A stretch of DNA of 64,000 nt from Gammaproteobacteria bacterium (GTDB lineage: Bacteria > Pseudomonadota > Gammaproteobacteria > Magnimaribacterales > AG-339-G14), in the NCBI GenBank assembly GCA_004213955.1, contig SGZL01000005.1, forward strand, positions 1 through 64,000, given 5' to 3'. The notes below the pieces were generated by a model that did no database searches, was not told the origin of the DNA, and was given only the letters and a program-made list of their open reading frames with translations. A program made the translations under genes and the position numbers. Below, piece after piece: positions 30,385 through 40,718 of this stretch; position 1 is the first letter of the stretch; each line of letters opens with the position of its first letter.

Positions 30385-31617
30385 ATGATTTTCTATAATC
30401 TTTTTTTGTATTTCCTTTTTCCTTTTGCAATCTTACGCTTGTTCTCAAAAAAAGAATTTAATGCTGCGCAAATCTCTAGAATTAAAGAAAGATTGGGTCC
30501 CAAGGAGTATACAAATTGCAAAGAACCTATATGGATTCATGCAGTTTCAGTTGGGGAGGTAAAGGTAGCTGCTTTGTTAGTTAAAGAATTAAAAAAAAAA
30601 TATCCTAATTCAAATTTTCTAATCACTACCTCCACAGTCACGGGATCAAATGAAGTAAATAAAAATTTTAGTACTGAAATAGCGCATCAATATCTTCCCT
30701 ACGATTTAAATAGTTTTATAAAAAAATTTTTGAGCAGTCTAAATCCTAAATGTTTGATTTTGGTTGAAACGGAAATTTGGCCAAATTTAATTAATAATTG
30801 TAATAGAGCTAACATACCAGTAATTCTTCTCAACGGTCGAATGTCTGAAAAGTCATTAAGCAAATATCTAAAATTCCCAAAATTTTTCAACAAAATCTTT
30901 TCAAAATTAGATTTAGTCGTGGCGCAAAGTAAGAGTGATTTAGAGAATTTTAAAAAACTTGGCGTTGATTCAAAATCTATTACCGAAGATTATTCTCTAA
31001 AATTTTCTAAATCATCTAGTGAAGAAAGCTTTGAGACTATAAAAAAGAATCCACGCGAATCTTCAAAAAAAATTATCGTCTGTGCCAGCACCCATCCAAA
31101 CGAAGAAGTTTTTTTAATAGATAGTTTTTCAAAACTCGATAATACTAAATTTCATTTAGTTTTGATTCCCAGACATACGCATAGAGCTTCTGAAATAACA
31201 GAAATTTTTGATGAAAAAAAACTAAGCTATGGAATATTTTCGGATTTTTTAGATTTAAATTCAGAAATAACACTTGTTGATAAAATGGGCTATGTTGAAT
31301 CTTTCTTTAAGATTGCCGACATCGCTTTTATAGGAGGGACCATAGTCCCTCATGGCGGTCAAAATTTTCTAGAAGCTGTGAAATACGGGTTGCCAATATT
31401 TTCAGGACCACATACTTACAATTTCAAGGATATTTCTGAAGATTTGCAAAGGCTTCAAATTTTAAATATCATAGATTCCATAGAGGATTTAGCGTTGGAA
31501 TGGGGAGAATTTCCACACGATTCACAAATCAAAGAGCTAAGTCAAAACTATCTTTCATCTAGACAGGGCGCCGTCCAGAGATCAGTTGAGAAACTAGTCG
31601 TTTTAGTGAAGGATTAG
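30385..31617 (+). CDS. waaA: 3-deoxy-D-manno-octulosonic acid transferase
   Basis: PIWIHAVSVGEVKVA, LVETEIWPNLINNC, GGTIVPHGGQNFLEAVKYGLPIFSGPHTYNF. Confidence 0.94.
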   Translation: MIFYNLFLYFLFPFAILRLFSKKEFNAAQISRIKERLGPKEYTNCKEPIWIHAVSVGEVKVAALLVKELKKKYPNSNFLITTSTVTGSNEVNKNFSTEIAHQYLPYDLNSFIKKFLSSLNPKCLILVETEIWPNLINNCNRANIPVILLNGRMSEKSLSKYLKFPKFFNKIFSKLDLVVAQSKSDLENFKKLGVDSKSITEDYSLKFSKSSSEESFETIKKNPRESSKKIIVCASTHPNEEVFLIDSFSKLDNTKFHLVLIPRHTHRASEITEIFDEKKLSYGIFSDFLDLNSEITLVDKMGYVESFFKIADIAFIGGTIVPHGGQNFLEAVKYGLPIFSGPHTYNFKDISEDLQRLQILNIIDSIEDLALEWGEFPHDSQIKELSQNYLSSRQGAVQRSVEKLVVLVKD

Positions 31618-31643
31618 TTGTTTTTATTTGAGGGAGGAATTTT

Positions 31644-31982
31644 GTGAAGTTTGTTACTGCAGTCATTAAACCATTAAAATTGGATGAGATAAGGTGTGCT
31701 TTAGACAAACTTAACGTTACCGGCTTAACAGTCTCAGATGTCAAAGGCTTTGGGAGGCAAAAAGGAACCACCGAACTCTATAGAGGCCACGAATACAAAA
31801 CAGACTTTTTACCTAAATTGAAAATTGAAGTCGCACTAAAAGACTCGCAGGTTAATGATGTGATTGACGCAATATCTGAAGTTGCGAATACTGGAAAAAT
31901 AGGCGATGGAAAGATATTTGTTTACGATCTAGAAAAGGTTACTAGAATTAGGACTGGAGAGATCGACGAAGAAGCGATTTGA
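31644..31982 (+). CDS. glnB: P-II family nitrogen regulatory protein
   Basis: FVTAVIKPLKLDEIRCAL, T-loop KGFGRQKGTTELYRGHEYKTDFLPKLKIEV, GDGKIFVYDLE; GTG start with GGGAGG upstream. Confidence 0.93.
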   Translation: MKFVTAVIKPLKLDEIRCALDKLNVTGLTVSDVKGFGRQKGTTELYRGHEYKTDFLPKLKIEVALKDSQVNDVIDAISEVANTGKIGDGKIFVYDLEKVTRIRTGEIDEEAI

Positions 31983-32019
31983 ATATTCTTTCGGTAAATT
32001 TTATTTTAAAAAATTATAA

Positions 32020-32928
32020 GTGAAACCACTAATTGCTATTTATGGACCTACCCATACTGGCAAAACGGACTTAGCAAAAGATTTATACTCAAAACTACCT
32101 TCTGAATTAATTAGTGTTGATTCAGTACAAATATACAAAGGTTTTGATATAGGCAGTAACAAGCCTGAGAAAAAAGAATTACAAAAATACCCCCATCATC
32201 TAATTGATATTTTAGAACCTAACGAAACATTTTCCGTTGGGGATTTTAAAAAAAGAAGTATAGAAATCCTTCGTAAAGCAGATAATCAATCAAAGCTCCC
32301 TATTTTTGTGGGAGGGACAATGATGTATTTTTACAGTTTATTAGAAGGTTTAGCAGAGCTGCCAGAGCGAGACGACTTAATAAGAGCAGAATTAATATGT
32401 GACATGGAGGCTCTTGGTTTGGCTTCTTTATATGAAAGATTGAAAGAGTTAGATCCAGAAGCAGCGCAAGTAATTCATCCTCATGATAGTCAAAGAATAA
32501 TAAGGGCAATAGAAGTTTGCTTAATATCAAACGATAAGTTCAGCAAAATTCAAAAGTACGCAGTGACGGAAAATATTTTAAAGAGAAAGATTTTGACCTT
32601 TGCAATAATTCCTCAAGATAGACAACAATATAAAATTGAACTTTATGAAAGATTTAAGTCAATGATAAAAAAAGGATTGGTAGATGAAGTCAGAAGCATA
32701 AGAGATAGATTTTCAAAGAATCTGCCAGCTTTGAAGGCAGTTGGGTATAAGCAGTGCTTAGATTTTCTTGACGGGAAAATAAACGAAGAAGAGTTTCTAA
32801 CCAAAGCTGTGAATGCCACTTATCAGTTGTCTAAAAGGCAAATCACCTGGCTTAATAAGTTGACCACTACCTCAATTTTTCAAAAAGATGAATCGAATAA
32901 AGTTATAAAGATTGAATCATTTTTGTAA
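32020..32928 (+). CDS. miaA: tRNA dimethylallyltransferase
   Basis: IYGPTHTGKTDLAKDL, SVDSVQIYKGFDIGSNKP, HHLIDILEPNETFSVGDF; GTG start. Confidence 0.94.
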   Translation: MKPLIAIYGPTHTGKTDLAKDLYSKLPSELISVDSVQIYKGFDIGSNKPEKKELQKYPHHLIDILEPNETFSVGDFKKRSIEILRKADNQSKLPIFVGGTMMYFYSLLEGLAELPERDDLIRAELICDMEALGLASLYERLKELDPEAAQVIHPHDSQRIIRAIEVCLISNDKFSKIQKYAVTENILKRKILTFAIIPQDRQQYKIELYERFKSMIKKGLVDEVRSIRDRFSKNLPALKAVGYKQCLDFLDGKINEEEFLTKAVNATYQLSKRQITWLNKLTTTSIFQKDESNKVIKIESFL

Positions 32929-32973
32929 ATCTAGTGTTTCTTTATTCTTAATCAACACATAAAATACGCATCT

Positions 32974-34119
32974 ATGTCATGGAACGATCAAAACAATAAT
33001 AACAATGGCTCAAGAGATCCTTGGGGGAACAAAAATGATGCCCCAGATATCGATGAGGCCATTAAAAGATTTAAAGCAATTTTCGGCCCAATTTTTGGGG
33101 GAAGTTCTGGCGGCGGCGGTGGTGGCAAAAAAGTGGGCTTCTCGAAATATATTTCTTATTTCTTTGTTGCTCTAATTATTCTTTACGGAGCTGCTGGTAT
33201 CTACACAGTTGATGCGCAGGAAGAGGCAGTGATTTTAAGATTTGGTGAGTACACAGATACCAAAGGCCCTGGTATTCATTGGAATCCTCCACTAATTGAT
33301 ACGAGATCAATAGTTAACACTGAAAAATTATTTACACACACTACTAATTCCTCAATGCTTACTAAAGATGAGAATATTGTGAACGTAGAGGTAGCTGTTC
33401 AATATAAAAGATCTAATCCAGTCTTCTTTCTTTTAGAGGCGTCAGCACCAGAAGATAGTTTATCTCAGGCTGCTGAATCGGCTCTTAGACATGTTGTTGG
33501 CAGTAATACCATGGATAGTGTATTGACCACTGGAAGAGAACAAATTGCTACCGACGTGAGAAGTAGATTACAAGAACGACTAAATACTTATTCTACTGGT
33601 ATTGAAGTGGTTACAGTTTCGATAAGAGAATCCAGACCACCCGAAGCAGTTAGAGCAGCTTTTGATGACGTGGTTAAGGCTAGAGAAGACGAGGTCACTT
33701 TAAAAAACCAAGCAGAAACTTATGCTAACGAAATTGTTCCAATTGCGAGAGGGGCAGCGAAAAGAGCTATCCAAGATGCTGAAGGTTACAAAGCCAAAGT
33801 CATATCTGAGGCTACTGGTGAAGCAACAAGATTTGATCAACTGCTGGCTGAATATAAGAAATCGCCAAAGGTTACTAGAGAGAGGCTTTACTTAGACGCT
33901 GTTCAATCAGTTATGTCTAACAGTACAAAGGTCATGATAGATGTGAAAAATGGAAACAACATTATGTATTTGCCTTTGGATCAAATTGCTGCGGCTTCAT
34001 CACTTCGACCTTCTGAACAGCAAAACAATTCTACTTCCAATGCACTAAATCCTAATGCAATAGAAGATCTCACTGACCGAGTCATTGAGGAAATTAGAAA
34101 AAGGCAAGAGAGGAGATAA
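32974..34119 (+). CDS. hflK: HflK, SPFH modulator of FtsH
   Basis: SWNDQNNNNNGSRDPWG, Gly-rich N-terminus, TVDAQEEAVILRFGEY; adjacent hflC. Confidence 0.94.
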   Translation: MSWNDQNNNNNGSRDPWGNKNDAPDIDEAIKRFKAIFGPIFGGSSGGGGGGKKVGFSKYISYFFVALIILYGAAGIYTVDAQEEAVILRFGEYTDTKGPGIHWNPPLIDTRSIVNTEKLFTHTTNSSMLTKDENIVNVEVAVQYKRSNPVFFLLEASAPEDSLSQAAESALRHVVGSNTMDSVLTTGREQIATDVRSRLQERLNTYSTGIEVVTVSIRESRPPEAVRAAFDDVVKAREDEVTLKNQAETYANEIVPIARGAAKRAIQDAEGYKAKVISEATGEATRFDQLLAEYKKSPKVTRERLYLDAVQSVMSNSTKVMIDVKNGNNIMYLPLDQIAAASSLRPSEQQNNSTSNALNPNAIEDLTDRVIEEIRKRQERR

Positions 34120-34120
34120 A

Positions 34121-35008
34121 ATGGGTTCGATGAGATTAGGTTTTATAGGTTTGACCTTATTATTAATAATAATAATTGCTAACAGTATTTATATTGTCAC
34201 TGACAAACAAACAGCAATCTTATTAAGATTTGGAGAAATAGTTAACCCAAAAATAGAGTCTGGTTTGCATTTTAAAGTGCCTATTCTTCACACTGTAAGA
34301 AAATTTGATTCGCGTGTTCTCACCTTAGACGCCATTCCGCAGCCATATTTTACGGCTGAAAAAAAACGTTTAATTGTTGATGCTTTCGTAAAATGGCGTA
34401 TCACGGACAATGAACAATTTTACATTACCTCATCTGGTGGTCAGTTAGGAGCATTGAGAACGCTACTTACTCAAAGGGTTGATGAAGGTTTAAGGAACCA
34501 ATTTGGGGTTCGTACAGTCCAAGATGTGATTTCAGGTGAAAGAGATCAATTAATGAGCGCCTTAACTACAGATTTAAATATTGTTGCCAATCAAGAATTA
34601 GGAATAGAAGTCATTGACGTAAGAGTAAAGAAAATTGAGCTTCCTAATGAAGTAAATGATTCAGTCTACAACAGGATGAGAACTGAGAGAGAAAGGCTTG
34701 CCCAAGAATTAAGAGCTGAAGGAAATGAGCTCGCCGAAGAAATTAGAGCTAATGCCGATAAAGAAAGAACGGTCATCTTAGCTGAAGCATATAAATTAGC
34801 TGAGATTTTAAAGGGTGAAGGCGATGCTGAAGCGACCGGAATTTACGCAAAAGCCTTTGACAAAGATCCTGAATTTTATGAATTCACCAGAAGCTTGAAT
34901 GCTTATCAATCAACTTTCCAGAATAAATCAGATGTATTACTGATTGATCCCGAAAGTGACTTTTTTAAATATTTAGACAGTTCAACTGGCTCGCAAGATC
35001 AAGAATAA
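34121..35008 (+). CDS. hflC: HflC, SPFH modulator of FtsH
   Basis: VTDKQTAILLRFGEIV, RVLTLDAIPQPYFTAEKKRLIVDAFVKWRI; ATG at 34121 preferred. Confidence 0.94.
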   Translation: MGSMRLGFIGLTLLLIIIIANSIYIVTDKQTAILLRFGEIVNPKIESGLHFKVPILHTVRKFDSRVLTLDAIPQPYFTAEKKRLIVDAFVKWRITDNEQFYITSSGGQLGALRTLLTQRVDEGLRNQFGVRTVQDVISGERDQLMSALTTDLNIVANQELGIEVIDVRVKKIELPNEVNDSVYNRMRTERERLAQELRAEGNELAEEIRANADKERTVILAEAYKLAEILKGEGDAEATGIYAKAFDKDPEFYEFTRSLNAYQSTFQNKSDVLLIDPESDFFKYLDSSTGSQDQE

Positions 35009-35010
35009 CA

Positions 35011-35964
35011 ATGCCCTCAAATTCTTCTAATCTTCCTGATGGAGTAGAAGATTTAACTTCTCTTGATGCCTCAGAGTTAGAAACGCTTAAAAGATCATTA
35101 ATAGACTTTTATCAATCAAAGAATTTTCAATTAACTTATCCCTCCTTAGTTGAATTTGCTGATGCGATTGGAGGCACACAAAATTCTTCTTTGAGAGAGT
35201 CCGCCTTTACATTTTTCGACGATTTATCTTCAAATGAACTGGCGATTCGTCCAGATATCTCACAACAAATAGCAAGAATTGACCAGGCAGAAGAATCAGA
35301 AAAAGAACAAAGATATTGTTATGTTGGTGAAGTTTTAAAAAAGAGAAAAGATTCTTTTAGTCGATCTAGAATTACCATAAAAGCCGGAGTTGAAATTTTT
35401 GGCGGCGGAGATAATAAATATGAGGTATTAAGTTTATTGTCAGATAGTGTGAAAATCGGAAACTTAAATGAGTTAACTTTGTCTTTTGGAAAAACTGAAA
35501 TTTTGAATGAGGTTTTGGAGCCTTTAGATCTCGATTTCGACGACAGTATTAGCTTAAATAAAATAATTTCTTCTAAGTCAAAATCAGATTTGTCTGCTTG
35601 GGTAAAAGAAAAGAAGATCAGTAATGAAGAAGCAAACAAGTTACTAACTTTAATAGATTGCAATGGAGATTTATCAGTAATTTCTAAACTTCAAAATATT
35701 GAAACGAGCGAAGGGCATCTTTCTGAAATTCAAGAAATATGGGACTTTATTGAAAAAGAGACCTGTTTCAAACCTCACATTGATTTGACAGATTTCCCTG
35801 GCTTTAATTATCACGATGGATTAGTTTTTTCAGCACACTCAGATAGATATGGATTTTCAATTGCAAACGGTGGAAATTATTTTTCTCAAACATCGTCTGG
35901 AAAGTTAAGGTCTGCAATTGGCTTCGATCAAGATATTATTGCAATGATAAAATTAAAGGCATAG
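35011..35964 (+). CDS. hisZ: ATP phosphoribosyltransferase regulatory subunit
   Basis: LPDGVEDLTSLDASELETLKRSLIDFYQSKNFQLTYPSLVEF; between hflC and purA. Confidence 0.87.
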   Translation: MPSNSSNLPDGVEDLTSLDASELETLKRSLIDFYQSKNFQLTYPSLVEFADAIGGTQNSSLRESAFTFFDDLSSNELAIRPDISQQIARIDQAEESEKEQRYCYVGEVLKKRKDSFSRSRITIKAGVEIFGGGDNKYEVLSLLSDSVKIGNLNELTLSFGKTEILNEVLEPLDLDFDDSISLNKIISSKSKSDLSAWVKEKKISNEEANKLLTLIDCNGDLSVISKLQNIETSEGHLSEIQEIWDFIEKETCFKPHIDLTDFPGFNYHDGLVFSAHSDRYGFSIANGGNYFSQTSSGKLRSAIGFDQDIIAMIKLKA

Positions 35965-35967
35965 ATT

Positions 35968-37251
35968 GTGAAAAATAATTTTGCTGTATTGGGACTTCAA
36001 TGGGGAGATGAAGGAAAAGGGAAAATCGTAAATTTTTTATCAGACAGGGCAGATGCAGCTTGTCGATATCAGGGAGGACATAATGCCGGACATACACTTA
36101 TTATTAATGACGAGAAAATAGTTCTTCACCTCTTACCTTCGTCTATTTGTCATAAAAATGCTCTGTCTTTGATAGGCAAAGGGGTTGTAATATCCTGTGA
36201 AGCTTTGTTTGAAGAAATAGAAAAAATTGAACCAATTGCAAAAAATATTCAAGAACGTTTAAAAATTAGCCCTGCTTGTTCACTCATTCAGCCTTACCAT
36301 ATTCTAGTTGATCAACTAAAGGAAAAATCTAACAGCTTTAATACCATCGGCACTACCTTAAGAGGAATTGGACCTGCTTATGAAGATAAAGTTGCAAGAC
36401 GTGCTATTAGAATAATTGATACGTTGGAAGAAGCAAAGTTGACAGAAAAATTAGAAGAAAACGTATCCTTTTATAATTTTTGGTTAGAAAACTATTTTGG
36501 TCATGAAAAATTAGATTATGAAAAAATTAAAGATCAAAATCTCGCATACGGGGAAAAACTAAAACCACTGTTAGCAGACGTGTCCTCTGTAATCCAGTCA
36601 CTTAATGATTCTGGTAAGAGGGTCTTATTTGAAGGAGCACAAGGAGCTTTATTGGATGTAGATCAAGGTACTTATCCATTTGTGACCTCAAGCAATTGTT
36701 CTCCAGCAGGGATAGCTTCGGGAGCAGGTATCGGCCCTTTAGATGTGAATTACATCCTTGGGGTAGTTAAAGCATACGTGACGCGAGTTGGCGAAGGACC
36801 CATGCCAACTGAAATTCATGATGCTTTAGGCGAAGAGATTGCCAATAAAGGAGGAGAAGTTGGTGCAACTACTGGCAGGCCAAGACGATGTGGTTGGTTT
36901 GATGCAGTTACAGTGAAAAGAATAATAAGATCAAATAATGTATCTGCTTTGTGTTTAACTAAAATAGATGTTTTAGATTTTTTAGAGACGATAAAAATTT
37001 GTGTTGATTACGATTATAAAGACGGTACGAATGATTATGCAGAGTGCATGGATCTAGAATCTGCTGAACCTAAATACATTGAGTGCAAAGGGTGGAAGAC
37101 TTCATTGAAAGGTATAAATCGATACGAAGATTTGCCTTTGGAGGCTATTGAATTCATAAAAAAAGTTGAGGAAGTATGCGAGCTTCCCGTTGACATTATT
37201 TCTACTGGACCCAACGATATGGGAACGATTGTAGTTAATAAAGATATCTAG
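35968..37251 (+). CDS. purA: Adenylosuccinate synthetase
   Basis: LGLQWGDEGKGKIV, RYQGGHNAGHT, GEVGATTGRPRRCGWFDAV; GTG start. Confidence 0.97.
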   Translation: MKNNFAVLGLQWGDEGKGKIVNFLSDRADAACRYQGGHNAGHTLIINDEKIVLHLLPSSICHKNALSLIGKGVVISCEALFEEIEKIEPIAKNIQERLKISPACSLIQPYHILVDQLKEKSNSFNTIGTTLRGIGPAYEDKVARRAIRIIDTLEEAKLTEKLEENVSFYNFWLENYFGHEKLDYEKIKDQNLAYGEKLKPLLADVSSVIQSLNDSGKRVLFEGAQGALLDVDQGTYPFVTSSNCSPAGIASGAGIGPLDVNYILGVVKAYVTRVGEGPMPTEIHDALGEEIANKGGEVGATTGRPRRCGWFDAVTVKRIIRSNNVSALCLTKIDVLDFLETIKICVDYDYKDGTNDYAECMDLESAEPKYIECKGWKTSLKGINRYEDLPLEAIEFIKKVEEVCELPVDIISTGPNDMGTIVVNKDI

Positions 37252-37649
37252 TTTTTTACTTTATCTAAGACGGCATTAATAAATTTATAGCTCGAATCCT
37301 GTCCATATTTTTTTGCTAACCTAATGGCTTCGCTCAGTGAGATGGAACGATCTATAGAATTTTTTTTCATTTCATGAATCATTGATCTTAATATAGAGAT
37401 CTCAATTTCTCCGATGTCGTCTAACTTAATCTTTGAGTTTGCAATAATTATTTCGTCGATAGTTTTTTGGTCTTTTTTAATCCCTTTTAAAATTTCATTT
37501 AGCTCAGTTAAATCAAGCTTTTTATGTCTTTCCTTTAATTGTTTTAAAACTTCGGTATTGGAGTCACCACTGATCTCTTTTTGATACAAAGCTTGAAGCA
37601 GTAACTCTCTTTTTTTTGCTGGAGAAGGAATTACTTTTTGCTTAGCCAT
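37248..37649 (-). CDS. nusB: Transcription antitermination protein NusB
   Basis: RELLLQALYQKEI, EISILRSMIHEM, AIRLAKKYGQDSSYKFINAVLDKV. Confidence 0.92.
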   Translation of the reverse strand: MAKQKVIPSPAKKRELLLQALYQKEISGDSNTEVLKQLKERHKKLDLTELNEILKGIKKDQKTIDEIIIANSKIKLDDIGEIEISILRSMIHEMKKNSIDRSISLSEAIRLAKKYGQDSSYKFINAVLDKVKN

Positions 37650-38085
37650 CTAATTCATCAAGCAAAGCAAGAGTGCTTAATGCCAATTCTTTGCCTTTAG
37701 TTTTCGATCTCTCTATAGCTTGATCAATATTATTAGTTGTGAGAACTCCAAAAATAACGGGTTTGTTTAATTCAATTCCAAGGGTCATTACTTGATCACT
37801 AACTGATTGGGCAATGATATCAAAGTGAGGTGTTTCGCCCTTGATGATTGCTCCTAAAGTTATGACGGCATCAAAAGAATTGGCTTTATTGTTTACCATG
37901 AAAGGAATTTCAAAAGCTCCGGGCACAGTGACTGTCGAAAAATTAGCGTTCACTTGAGTCAAAACATCTGAGCAATCATCCAACATTGGTTGAATTACCT
38001 CCTCGTTCCAATTAGTTTTGACAATTAAAATATTTGAATTTGAATAATCACTTTTTTTTAAAACTAAATCTAAAACCTTTTTCAT
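37642..38085 (-). CDS. ribH: 6,7-dimethyl-8-ribityllumazine synthase
   Basis: VPGAFEIPFMVN, VITLGAIIKGETPHFDIIAQSV, PVIFGVLTTNNIDQAIER. Confidence 0.94.
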   Translation of the reverse strand: MKKVLDLVLKKSDYSNSNILIVKTNWNEEVIQPMLDDCSDVLTQVNANFSTVTVPGAFEIPFMVNNKANSFDAVITLGAIIKGETPHFDIIAQSVSDQVMTLGIELNKPVIFGVLTTNNIDQAIERSKTKGKELALSTLALLDELDG

Positions 38086-39170
38086 TTTTGAATGTATTTA
38101 ACGACTTCTAAACCAAACCCAGAGATAGAAGGGTATCTTGTTTTAGAGCCAAGCAGAGCTATTTTTTGAACGCCTAAATCTCTTAAAATTTGTGAGCCAG
38201 CCCCGATTCTCCTGACATCTATTCCACCAGGAATGGACTGCTTGTAAGATTTTTTTAAATCCTGAATTTCTTCTTCTTTATCTTTTCCACCATCGATTAA
38301 AATTATTAAACCCGATCCATTTTTATTAATTTTTTTCATGGCAGCATCGAGCGACCATCTGCTTCCAAATTCTTCAATTTGTAAGGTGTCGTGTAAAAAG
38401 TTAGTTTGCTGGACTCTAACGTAAGTAGGTTTCGATTTGGTAATTTTTCCTTTTTTTAAAGCCAAATGAGTTTCACCCGTAATGCCATCTTTATATGAAA
38501 TGATTGTAAATTTCCCATGTTTTGTATTGACCGATTTTTGACTAATTTTTTCAACGGTTTTTTCATTTATGATTCGATAGTTGATTAAATCAGCTATCGT
38601 GCCAATTTTTAAATCATATTTCTTACTGAAAGCAACGAGGTCTTTTTTTCTGGCCATGGTTCCGTCTTCGTTCATAACCTCAACTATTACTGCAGCTGGA
38701 TTAAGACCAGCCAATTTACATAAATCAGTACTACCCTCGGTATGACCTGCTCTTGATAAAACTCCTCCTTTGATAGCTTTAACAGGAAAAACGTGTCCAG
38801 GAGAAACTATTTCGTTCGCTTTAGCATTGGCTTTAGAAGCCACTTTAATAGTCCTTGCTCGGTCGGCAGCAGAGATGCCAGTGCTAATGCCCGTGGCCGC
38901 TTCAATTGAAACAGTGAAACCGGTCCCATGACCACTTTTATTGTCGGTCACCATTTGATTAAGGTTAAGTTTTTTGCACTTCTCTTCACTTAAGGCCAAG
39001 CAAATTAAACCCCTGGCGTTTTTAGCCATAAAATTAATTTTGTCTGGAGAAACTTTTTCCCCAGCTAAAATAATATCGCCTTCGTTTTCTCGATCTTCGT
39101 CATCCATTAAGAGAACCATTTTGCCTTTCTTAATATCAGAGATAAGTTCTTCTGTTTTATTTAGTCCCAT
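38082..39170 (-). CDS. ribBA: 3,4-dihydroxy-2-butanone-4-phosphate synthase with degenerate GTP cyclohydrolase II-like C-terminal domain
   Basis: [38 protein letters not shown]-terminal half lacks the GECxTGDxxxSxxCDC zinc motif. Confidence 0.9.
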   Translation of the reverse strand: MGLNKTEELISDIKKGKMVLLMDDEDRENEGDIILAGEKVSPDKINFMAKNARGLICLALSEEKCKKLNLNQMVTDNKSGHGTGFTVSIEAATGISTGISAADRARTIKVASKANAKANEIVSPGHVFPVKAIKGGVLSRAGHTEGSTDLCKLAGLNPAAVIVEVMNEDGTMARKKDLVAFSKKYDLKIGTIADLINYRIINEKTVEKISQKSVNTKHGKFTIISYKDGITGETHLALKKGKITKSKPTYVRVQQTNFLHDTLQIEEFGSRWSLDAAMKKINKNGSGLIILIDGGKDKEEEIQDLKKSYKQSIPGGIDVRRIGAGSQILRDLGVQKIALLGSKTRYPSISGFGLEVVKYIQK

Positions 39171-40270
39171 TTTTGTTTTTTTCTTAGAATAATTTTTTTA
39201 TCTATACCAACTTTTGTCGACTCAATTTTTTCATACTTTTCAGAAAGCATTGGATTCAATGAGCTTTTACCGTTAAAAAAATAATTTGCAGTATTTGATA
39301 GCATCTTGGGCGAGATGTAAATAATAAACTCATCTATTAAATTTGCTTTTATGAATGAAGTAAGAAGACCTGGACCAGCTTCGATTAAAACGTCTTTGTA
39401 ATTTAACTTTATCAAGCGGGATCTCAGATCTTTTAAATCTATCTTTGTGCCCTCACTTTTAACGGATTTGATTTCGGTGTTGGAAAGCTTTTTTGAGGCA
39501 GGAACTTTATTTTTTTTCGAGGTGAAAATAAGTTTTTTTGATTTGTCTTGAAAAAATTTAAATGTTTCAAAATCTAGCTGTGAATTAGTAATTACTGCTT
39601 TATCGGGTTGGCTAAAACCTTTTAGTTTAATTATTTTTTTGCTTCTTACGTTGAGACTTGGATTGTCGTTAATTAAAGTTCCGCCACCGGTAACGATTAA
39701 ATCAGATATCGCTCGATAATGTTGGGCATCGTTTCTTGAGGCTATAGAAGTAATCCATTTATTTTTTTTATTTTTGAAAGATGTTTTTCCATCTTTTGAC
39801 ATTGCAATTTTTGCTCTAATGTAAGGACTAGTGGTATTAATCTTTTTAAAAAATCCTTGATTAATATCCAAGCTTTTTTGCTTAATCTGTCTAATTTTGA
39901 ATCCAGACTTAATCAATTCCTGAATTCCATATTGAGACGTATCTTCATGCCCAATTACAATTTCTTTGAAATCATATTTTTTTAATTCATCAACACAAGG
40001 AGGGGTTTTACCAGTTGTGCTGCAGGGCTCTAAAGAAATGAAAATTGAACTTTGACTCAATACTGTTTCGTAAGACTTAGGGTATTTTCTTTTTAAGCTG
40101 TTGATGGCATTTATCTCTGCATGCGATCCTCCGTATTCTTCATACCAGCCTTTGCTTAGAATTTTATTGTTTTTAACAATCACACAACCAACATTCACCC
40201 CGGGTTTGGTTGAATATTGGCCAAGTTTAGCTAATTCATATGCCTCAGCCATGAATTTTTTTTTAGTCAT
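39161..40270 (-). CDS. ribD: Bifunctional riboflavin deaminase/reductase
   Basis: [11 protein letters not shown]...[46 protein letters not shown]; RibD reductase domain. Confidence 0.93.
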   Translation of the reverse strand: MTKKKFMAEAYELAKLGQYSTKPGVNVGCVIVKNNKILSKGWYEEYGGSHAEINAINSLKRKYPKSYETVLSQSSIFISLEPCSTTGKTPPCVDELKKYDFKEIVIGHEDTSQYGIQELIKSGFKIRQIKQKSLDINQGFFKKINTTSPYIRAKIAMSKDGKTSFKNKKNKWITSIASRNDAQHYRAISDLIVTGGGTLINDNPSLNVRSKKIIKLKGFSQPDKAVITNSQLDFETFKFFQDKSKKLIFTSKKNKVPASKKLSNTEIKSVKSEGTKIDLKDLRSRLIKLNYKDVLIEAGPGLLTSFIKANLIDEFIIYISPKMLSNTANYFFNGKSSLNPMLSEKYEKIESTKVGIDKKIILRKKQKWD

Positions 40271-40715
40271 CAGATAGGCGTTTTACTTCTTCACTAAATT
40301 CTAAAGGATCTTGAAAACTTCTATAGACAGAAGCAAATCTAACAAAAGCAACTTCGTCTATCTTTCGTAAAAATTTCATAACCGTCTCACCAATTTGCTT
40401 AGAAGGAATCTCTCTTTCGCCAAGCGATCTGATTTCTTTTTTTATGTCTTCAATGAGTTTCAGAAATTCTTCCTGACTGACAGGTCTTTTTTCCAAGGAT
40501 CTGGCGATGCCCTCTTTAAGCTTAGTTTCATCAAAAGGAACCCTCGATTTATCTTGTTTGATTATTTTCGGCATTACCAACTCTGCCAATTCGTAAGTTG
40601 TCCACCTTTCTTGACACCTTAAACATTCTCTACGGCGGCGGATTTCATTTCCGTCAGCCACAAGGCGTGAGTCAATTACCTTACTTTCTTCAAAGGTGCA
40701 AAATGGGCAATGCAT
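40263..40715 (-). CDS. nrdR: Transcriptional repressor NrdR
   Basis: [42 protein letters not shown]. Confidence 0.97.
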   Translation of the reverse strand: MHCPFCTFEESKVIDSRLVADGNEIRRRRECLRCQERWTTYELAELVMPKIIKQDKSRVPFDETKLKEGIARSLEKRPVSQEEFLKLIEDIKKEIRSLGEREIPSKQIGETVMKFLRKIDEVAFVRFASVYRSFQDPLEFSEEVKRLSDD

Positions 40716-40718
40716 GGG

